A DNA stretch of 64,000 nt from the NCBI RefSeq assembly GCF_001949145.1, contig NW_019091424.1:1400104-1464103 (forward strand), in the 5' to 3' direction. Made by a program: the position numbers and the translations under genes. The notes beneath the pieces are model-generated. The model saw only the letters and a list, made by a program, of their open reading frames with translations, was not told where the DNA came from and did not search any database. Below, piece after piece: positions 56,044 to 64,000 of this stretch. How positions within the stretch are numbered: the first letter of the stretch is position 1; every line of letters begins with the position of its first letter. The stretch is from Acanthaster planci. Lineage: Eukaryota > Echinodermata > Asteroidea > Valvatida > Acanthasteridae.

Positions 56044-58669
56044 TTAGCAGCAACAGACCAATAAACTCCTGGTTGTACGAAAAGCTACGATTTGCAAACT
56101 TTTTTATCCTTAAAAGCACAGGAAACAAGTATAGAGATTATCGACCTGGCTGTTAAAATGAAGTAATTATCATTCGACATCCTCTCTTGAATCGCTCCGA
56201 AATACTCAAAGGCAATAGGGTGAGGTCATTCGTGTTCATCTGAAGAGCACACTGTTCTCCACCACTCGAAGTCATTTGAACTTGTCTTGTAATCCTGTCC
56301 CAGAAGTACACGCTCTCCGGCCGTCGTTTCTTCGCCCACACGACCGCGCGGCATCTATCAAGTCTCACCCGTCATCCGAGCAGCGGCGGAATTGTATTAG
56401 AAGCGAGCGGCAAAATTAATGGACGACACGTGTCGGGGTTGGGACGAAGCAAGTTACGGTCTCCTGGAGGGGAAATTCATCCTTTTCCAGATGTCATAAA
56501 GGGAAAAAACAAGAAGAAAGTCCCGCAAGCATTATGTTGATTAAATGTCAAATGAGGACAAGAGTGTCTTGCCTCTAGCGATGCTTGCCGCTCTTACAGA
56601 AGTCGCTTTTTGTACAATATTCAGAACCAAACCATGATATTTGTAACAATTAAGAAAATAATGTGGAATCTTGCTAAGTCTCTTTTATTTTTAAAAATCA
56701 GATGGGCAAGAGAATAGTCGATCTTTATGCCAGAAGTGTTATCTTGGCATACGTAATGTAAAGTGATGTCTTTGGCACCTTTTGACGTTGTGTAAAACCG
56801 AGGACCTGTACAGTTTTCCGAACTGTCATTTTCTCGGAGTATAGCGCCGGAAGAAAGATGCATTTTTACTTTCTAAATAACATGTTCTCTGAAAAAAAAT
56901 CACGCTGATATGAAATAGTATACAAACAAAGAACTTTGTCTGTTTTGGCTATAAACTTGGCAGGTGTGGAAGAGGAACAGGGGTGTTTTGGAAGCCAAAA
57001 AAAAAATCGAAATCAGGCACGAGAATTCTACCAAACTCACTTTCAATCCCCACGTCACAGCACTGGCATGATGACGTGTCGCTCTCTCAGGCGAGCAAAG
57101 TCGAGGATGCGGCGTCTTTAAGAACTGGATGAGGTCGTGCGGAAACCAGCCGACCTTGGTGCATGACATTGGCCTTCGACGGAGGGGGGGGGGCACAGGC
57201 CAAACAAACATGAACCGGTACGAGCAATATGTTGCTATCAAATTAAGCGTGCGGAAAACAGCTGCACGCGCACGCCTGGGCTCGCGTTTGCTGCGATGTA
57301 TCGACGGGTGCCCTCACGCAGAAGCAAAAACCCCCGACCAGGGCTCCGTTTTGGCTGGAACGAATGATGGGGCTTAGCACTGGCAGTGGGGATTATTAAT
57401 TGTTCGGTGCGACCGATAAAATGAGGAGGGGAGGAGGGTAACCTTGTCAGGCATCAGTTGTCCTGACAGGAAATCAAGAGTTGTCGTCGTGTGTGTTTTT
57501 TTTTAGGAAATACTTGTTTTGAATCGCGATTGCAATCTCGGAAATGGTCTAAGTAATTAAAAGGGTGATGGAGACTTGAAAGTTGCGTAGGGATGTTGAT
57601 TGGTGTTTTTAAAATAACACATAATATTAAAGACTTCTCAGCACACCTCAGGAAAAAAATCGATTTGGGGGGCTCGTGTACTTGATATTTCTGCTCAACT
57701 TTTGCAAGAAATATCATTGTCAGTCCTGGCGGACAAACTTGTACGTATCAAGCGACAGTGGCAACTTACCTGAGCTAGTACGGTGAAGGTTTTGTTTTAC
57801 GACTTGTCCATTAAAGGAACATTTACGGCACCCTGGGAACAGTTCTTGAAGAATGAAGGGAGATTTTATAGAATCCTTTTTAGGAATGCGACAGGAGGAT
57901 AAGCGATGATTTTTTCAGCAGATGCGACACTGCAAGCAGCTTTTCTAACGCATATTATAAAGAGAATAATTTACATCGTGTATTCATGCAGTTGCAACTT
58001 GAAAATGACTGTCAAAATGAATAGTCGCTCTTGGCTGGTGACGTCAGCCGGGGCTAAATTGAATTACCCAGTCAATCGCCCAGTCGGTGATGGCTCGGCC
58101 ACAAACATGACTATAAATAGTCATTGTCCACTTTGTCAGAAGAGACATCGCATCAGCCCGTTCATTTTTATTAACGGGAGAATTTCCCCGGCTTTTCGAT
58201 GGATCTGTATAAACCCGACCGCTAGTCGGATGCTAAGGTGCTTTTCCTGCAGATGTCTACATGATCACTTTTTCTGGTCGGTCTTACTTCCTCCGGACCG
58301 TAAATTTCGATTACCGGCATTTTCAGCACGTAGAGTTCCATGCTCCGAATATGCAGCATATAGGGGAAGCTGCGTCAAATCGAGGGTAAAGTCGCGCGGT
58401 GTCAGGGTGCAAGGAAAACCTTTGTAAGATGAAATATGTTGTTGCAGCCCTGCAAACTACCATTCTGTTGCCCTGAGCGATCTACGGTAAACTAGGGACA
58501 ATTTCTGTTCTCACCATTTCAGTAATCTTAATCTAGGTTCAACCAGTAACGGTGCGTATGTTGACGTTGCTCTCTTGGGTTCATATTCAGTGCTCATTTT
58601 GCTGGAGCGCATCATAATAACGGTGTTATGTAGGACTGCCATTGTCGAGCAGTAAACCACGGGCAATCG

Positions 58670-59319
58670 AATGGGAGACTTGTGAGACGCTGGTAGCACG
58701 CAGAAGACTGATCGGTCCTTTTTTTCCAAGGTATTGCGCGTGCTCAGATCTATACACGCACGCTTGAGGTGCAGTGTCCCAATTCAAGGAAAATTCTCCG
58801 CCAGGCTGAGGCGCAGAAAAAGTACCCCTTACACATTCTCTCGAAAAGAGGTGTCCGTTTGGGCCAAGAAATTGTGGGATTGTGTCAGTATGGCCCAGGA
58901 TCATCTCTGTCGATTCAGGGGCACCCATCTGGGGGCAAAGCAGACAAAAATGGGATTGAAAATTAGTCAGAAGAGCCCCAGGAAGGTGAGAGATGTCATT
59001 CGAAAAATGGCGGCTGAGAAAACTTGGGAACATTCACTTTTTGGGGGGGGGTGAGTTTTGTTTTGGGCAGATAATTACAAAAATTCATGGGTTAACCTAC
59101 TAAAAATTGAAAATCAAATACAATGTAAAGGACCAAACAACACATTGCTTTTTGTTTGAGAGGCCTCAGGGACTTCAGTTGCCTGCCATGGGGCTCCAAA
59201 CTTTGTTTATTGTCAATGGAGCTTGAATTGGTTCAGTGCACCCTTAAAATAACCCACGCATGCTCAGAACTGGTAAAAAGGACCGGTATGTTTGTCGCCA
59301 CCAAGCATCTCAAAGTCTG
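58670..59319. repeat. Long relative of inverted-repeat family M2
   Basis: Left end aatgggagacttgtgagacg + ctgg...tcggtcctttt and right end aaaggaccggtatgtttgtc + gccaccaagcatctcaaagt + ctgcg match the arms of 6471-6636, but about 550 bp lie between. A 106-codon open frame (58734-59054) inside has no recognised domain. Confidence 0.5.
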
Positions 59320-60290
59320 CGTGTTCGACGTGAATGCCCTGGTAATGAGATCCCCAGTGCGCCAGTGAAGGCGATTTATTCAAGATATCCGGATGATGAA
59401 AAACAATTCCAAACATCTCTCGTGAGGAACCAGGCAACACGCTGAACAAATTAGATTGTGCTTTGGCAGATTAAATTTTGTGGAAAAATGCGGTCGCGCA
59501 AGAAGTAAAACACGTGCCAGGAAAAATTAGGACCATTAAGCCAGGCAGCGACGGTAATGTTGTGCCTTTTAGCCGAGCGGGTTTTGACGTGGGCGCTGAC
59601 GCGGGCATTTCGAGCCGACAGACGGTGGACCTTTCTCTCCCCTACACGCGCGGCCTGTAGATGCACGATCACCATGTCCTCCCCCCCCCCCAGCCGAAAA
59701 TGTCAGTGAAAGAACGCCGGAGTTATTGGCCTAAAACAGATGGAATGATCCGTGGGCGAGGAAAATGACGGGTGCCTGGAAGGAATAACTTCCATCGAGC
59801 CACCCTGTTTGTAGGCGGGTCTTGCATCCAGACTGTTTATAGTGGGGATCGCTTTCATTAATATGCGCACCAACTGATCTACGATCGAGTCGAATCTCCA
59901 AGGGCCACTTAGGTATTAAGTTGCGACAAATGGAGCCAAGTTTGAAAAAGAAGTCAACTTTTGAAAACAAACATTTAACCCGCGACTAACGTCTATTAGC
60001 GAGGAAGGGCTACAGATGTAACATGTTTGAAACGTTTAATAGGTTTTATTTTCTGTAAGCATAAAAGCATCAAACCAAAATTAGTAGGAAAGATGCATCT
60101 CATCTGTTTGGTATAATTCTCCTTAACACGGCCATGATGTTAAAAAAAGGAACTTGGACAAGAATCATGAATCACTGTGGTGATACACCTAGGAGTTCAA
60201 ATACTCTGCCTTATTTAACTGCTTTCTGGCGTTGTGCAGTAAGCCAGTTTGGTATTCAGATAGCTCATGTTCAAAATCAAGCGCTCACCG

Positions 60291-60434
60291 GGTCATTCGA
60301 GAACATCAGAACGCGCGCCTGCGCGGTCGGTCCCATCCCGACAGCTGTACGTACAGTGGATGTGTACATGCGCTCGACTCACGCACGAACGTGACCCAAC
60401 TGGCATGACTCAGGCGCTTCATTCTCGAATGACC
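60291..60434. repeat. Short inverted repeat
   Basis: ggtcattcgagaa and ttctcgaatgacc are perfect inverses 118 bp apart. cagtttggta occurs outside both. Probably another small MITE, but only one copy is seen here. Confidence 0.5.
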
Positions 60435-62309
60435 TTGTCCTTTTGAAATCCCAAACTGCCTCAGTTTGGTACCGAATGAGCCGTTGATGCAAAGTACATG
60501 GGAATGTGGTATGCGTGCTTTATTTTGTATATGCTGTATCTAGTATAGCTAAGAAGTTGAAAACAAACTGATTCGTGTGCATTTAAATGCGCCTGAAGTG
60601 AAGGTTTGAATCCCAAGGACATAGGGGGTATTAAATGTAGAAAACAAATAATATGCCCCCCTAGTTTGGTGGACCTTCTAAAGGTCGCAGTTGCATTGGA
60701 CTCTTAATAAAAAAGTTACTAATGCCATATCATTTTCCCCCGCCCGTCTTCCTTGCCATGTCATTCGTGTCCAGGCCGAGCATTCACCGAGGACGTCTTT
60801 TCAACACCCAGCAATTTACAGCAATAACTCACAGGTCGCTTGTTTTTTTCCATTCAATTAATCATGCCAACCGGCGATGCAACTCGGCGCATATTACGTC
60901 TTCTATACAGAGACTGCCGATATTGGCATAGACGTTTCCTCGTTTATTGCTTATACATGAATGCGAAGGACAGAGATGTCTTGGGATGTTTACATGCACA
61001 GAATGTCGCTTTTGTGAGCAGTCATGGCGCCAAGGCTGAACTCAATTAGGAATGAATCATCTTCTCTCTAGGCGCATGTGGTAAGGTTGTACCAAGCGTC
61101 TGTTGAAACATGAATGGAATGCAATATTTCGTTCGTGAAGCGTCAATCATGGCATTGAACCAACCTGATCAGTATTCGGACTGTGCATGCGCGCATTCCA
61201 GGATTTTTTTTTATAATTTGGAACAACTATAGTAGAGAACATGTTAAAAAAAGTCTATGGGGTCATTCATTTCAGCAGTTTGCAGCAAACTGAAAATGGC
61301 AATTTAGTTTAAATCCAATTTTCTCTTGAGCAAAGAGGGACGGGAATATTGCGGATTTTATTTATTGATTTTTAAGAAGAAGATGTGCTTGGAACCAAAT
61401 GCTTCAATTTAATAGCGATCGCTCCTAACTGACGAGTCTTGGTTTTTAAAAACATTCGGGTGAGCTTTCAAAGACTTTGTTCCTGTAAAAAAAAAAAAAA
61501 AAAGACGAGAATTCCTGCATCATCGGGTGCACAGTAATAGCTCTTTCGTCTCCTTCACCGACTTTTGCTCGCAACACCATTTGTATCCCGGCTGCGTACC
61601 ACTCCTTAATTCTCATCTTTCCTGCTCACCTTTCCTCACCCGACAGCCATCAGCACGTCCTACTCAAGTCCACCGAGAAACGGACAACCAAGACGGGGAG
61701 AAATGAGAAGAAAAAAACCTCCCCACTGCTTGAAGGGATCATTCCTCGAGCTAGCTCCTCTCCTCGAATCGAATCCCTCCGCGATCGTTTTCCGTCCCCG
61801 GTTGAATCTAATCCAATCTTACGAATTAAGCGTCTCTCGTCTCTCTCCCTCTCTCTATTTTTCTCCCTTATTTTCGACCGGAAGGATTTCCCGACTTTTT
61901 TTTTTTTTCGTTCCGCGAGCGGTTCGAGAAGAAATATAATAGCCTGGCCGATCCCCCGTCGCAGGCTGTCGGACGTTACTCGACCCAGAAATGTCTCGAA
62001 TTAAGCTACGGGCTTTCATGGCAGAGCAATGAAGCCGTACACGCTATTGGATTAGACTGACGTGTCGCAGTCAGCACCCGCGTCGCCACAACGCTGACTC
62101 AAAATTTGTTTTGGAAATTCTTGTGTTTGGAAAGGAAATAAGGAATTGAGATGGTGATTACTCTGTTAACGGGTTTTTCCTGCTCATAACAGTCTGTTGT
62201 TAATCAGGCCGTTGGCTGGTAAGGTGTTTTCGTCGGTTGAAAATATCAATCCGCCCTGCAAACTTTCCAATAATGGTAGACCTATAGACAAGTCCGACGA
62301 TCAAAATTA

Positions 62310-62429
62310 GGCCGTGTCCGAAACGGGCTTCCAGAGCTACGGCTAAGTCTATTGTCTACGCGTCTCCACGTATTTCCAATGGAGCAAAGACCTAGACCTA
62401 GCTCTAGACAACAGATTCGGATGCAGCCT
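62310..62429. repeat. Inverted-repeat element family M7, copy 2
   Basis: ggccgtgtccgaaacgggct + tccagagctacggct...gtctat and ctagctctagacaacagatt + cggatgcagcct. Closely related to 45853-45970. Confidence 0.82.
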
Positions 62430-62608
62430 TAGAAGCCGTTACTACGGGTCCATGCATCTTGTTCGCACGAAGGCGGTGTGCGCGCGTGAAATTCCTCCGT
62501 GACCAATAGGTAGTAGTCAATTGCCGAAGTGCGCGCCCGCGATCAGGTTGGGACAGTTGCGGGAGTGTAAATGGCCCGCAGGAACGGTGTCTCATCGGAT
62601 CTGGCTGT

Positions 62609-62809
62609 CCGGTTCGTAAGTGTGACGTCACTTCAGTTTAAACCACGCCCACGGCACATGCACTACTACGCATAGGGTTACATGCATTGATCGCCGTTTA
62701 CATGGAACCATGAAACCGGAAGTTAACGCGCAGCTTCAGCAATCGTCCAATGGGAGCCTGCAAATCGTGGCGCGTCCGTGTGTACGACGAAGCCACTTAC
62801 GAACCGGAT
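62609..62809. repeat. Repeat family R1, copy 2
   Basis: ccggttcgtaagtgtgacgt...ccacttacgaaccgg; inverted ends are better kept than in the copy at 9530. The inside (gtttaaaccacgcccac, catagggttacatgcattga, ggaagttaacgcgcagcttc) is nearly identical. Confidence 0.85.
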
Positions 62810-63004
62810 GGACAAACCCGATTAGACACCATAATTGCCGTTTCACCGCACTCACACGCATATTCCTCAGATTGACGCGCGCGTTGCATTTGACAAATCA
62901 CGACATCCGATTTGTCGATGAGGCATGTAACGCGCGCGTGCCGCCGATCCACTGCACAGGCTTTATTATGGAAGGGCTGCGTAGCACCGTGATCAGAATA
63001 TTGA

Positions 63005-63085
63005 CAAGAATATAATATAAGATCAGTTCTCTGGAATATGTGATTGCCGAGCTTTTGGTAACTGAGTACCTTCTTCAGGGAAAGC
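63005..63085 (+). repeat. Repeat family R3, copy 2
   Basis: agaatataatataagatcag...ctctgg...gtgattgccgagcttttgg + taactgagtaccttcttcag. It matches 39693-39781. A short palindrome (agattcagttcactgaatct) follows. Confidence 0.65.
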
Positions 63086-63825
63086 AGATTCAGTTCACTG
63101 AATCTGAACTGAACTTCACTGAATCTGCTTGCAGATTATGCAGATTAGACAGGCGCATGCGTACTAATGCCCCTGGTTGGCAAGCACAACCGTTACTGTC
63201 GGCAGTCTAGTGGAGCTGCTGAACCTTGCGCGTTGAAGGTCAATCAAGACAGTTTTTACATCCCTTTTTCGATATTTCAGTACGCTTTTCTCGAAAGTAG
63301 ATGAAGTCGCCGGTGTCCTGAGGTTGGAAAGTAACAATCCGTTGTCTTTAACCTTAGTACTCATGTCAAACTATAGAGCTATACATATATATTGTGTCAA
63401 ACCTAATTAGTACAGAAATGGCGTGTATGGACTTATGGTTGCGCGCGCATGGAGATTTGTATTGTTACGTCATTGATTTAAGCCACTTTGCCAACCAGTT
63501 GTATCAACGCGCATGCGCCTGCCGTATTTATATATATTTCCTGGGAATTAAGGTCCAGTCTGCTTGTCGATTTACACTACATATTGCCAGTCAAGTAAAG
63601 CTTTAAGTCTTAACTGAGATTTATACCCAGTTATGGTTTGTGATCTTACATCAGGATGAAGCTTTTTCCTTCGTAGTGTCCATGTTCTTTTACATTCTGG
63701 GAACTTGAAAATGCAAATGATCACTTTTCAACCTGTCGTTTGAGTGCTTATGCGTTGAGTTTCAGCTCGGGAACATGTTCAGTTGCATGGTGAATCGTCC
63801 TCGAACTCGTCCTTCTTGGAATGGA

Positions 63826-63927
63826 CTGATCCTCGGATTGTTGTGGTCCTCAGATTGGTCTGGTCCTCGGAACGTTGTAGTCCTCAGAATGGTATGGGTC
63901 TTGGATAGGTCTGGTGATCTGATTGGT
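63826..63927 (+). repeat. 17-bp degenerate tandem repeat
   Basis: Six head-to-tail units of the type tggtcctcagattggtc (tggtcctcggaacgttg, tagtcctcagaatggta, tgggtcttggataggtc and so on), exact in period and variable in sequence. Confidence 0.8.
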
Positions 63928-64000
63928 CTACAACAAAAGTTCCGTCATATCTTTTGCACACCTTGTCGTGGGTGAAAAGGAAGACCCTTTAGTATCAAAA

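Larger units (their letters stand above)
47216..64000. other. Right flank without an established gene
   Basis: Apart from the listed repeats, the gap and the candidate exon at 54701, I find no conserved protein motif. The longest open stretch (57906-58427, plus, 173 codons) has no recognisable domain or codon bias. An A-tract lies at 61487-61503 and a T/C-rich stretch at 61740-61920. Confidence 0.5.

Noticed and set aside
57906-58427. Longest intergenic ORF (173 codons) with two CxxC pairs (CPLC, CFSC)
   Set aside because: No domain pattern beyond chance Cys pairs, no GC-biased third positions, no clear splice or poly(A) context.
1-64000. CRISPR arrays, operons or bacterial features
   Set aside because: Spliced genes, SINE-like and MITE repeats show eukaryotic DNA; the tandem repeats have no spacer-repeat layout.

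Overview
This is metazoan nuclear DNA: intron-rich, AT-leaning, packed with short palindromic transposons and tRNA-derived SINE-like fragments, and unusually rich in the palindromic hexamer ACATGT/TACATG. Gene content (one ITM2/BRICHOS gene and one LNX-type RING-PDZ gene), long introns and the repeat style suggest a marine deuterostome invertebrate, most likely an echinoderm such as a sea star. The species is an inference; the two gene families are read directly from conserved motifs and phase-matched splice sites.

Layout. 1-4.4 kb: no certain gene; a weak candidate 3' terminal exon (971-1117) and repeat fragments. 4.4-8.8 kb: a plus-strand ITM2 (integral membrane protein 2) family gene; six exons joined in phase from 5481 to 8762, with the N-terminal exon uncertain. 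The BRICHOS domain is followed by an acidic linker, a tetra-arginine furin-type site and a lysine-rich C-terminal peptide that aligns with vertebrate Bri23 but has lost both cysteines. 8.8-18.5 kb: intergenic or 5'-non-coding, with a dense cluster of palindromic elements around 10.5-11.3 kb. 18.5-37.0 kb: a plus-strand LNX (ligand of Numb-protein X) gene; 12 coding exons, 607 codons, encoding RING (C3HC3D), a TRAF-like zinc finger and four PDZ domains. Intron 1 is 11.2 kb and holds most of the ACATGT-rich DNA. 37-64 kb: no gene I can establish; a GT-rich 12-bp minisatellite lies just behind a poly(A) signal downstream of LNX. The rest is transposon-derived repeats, a sequencing gap at 49362-49457, and a few weak first-exon-like ORFs.

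The two genes share no evident pathway. The ITM2 product should be a type II membrane or secretory proprotein processed by furin-like proteases. The LNX product should be a cytosolic E3 ubiquitin ligase scaffold. The most novel item is the restructured ITM2 C-terminal peptide. Next come a 275-bp TTAA-bounded foldback element with a tRNA-like centre, a transposon-within-transposon insertion at 53.8-54.4 kb, and the absence of the Numb-binding NPxY motif in this LNX.
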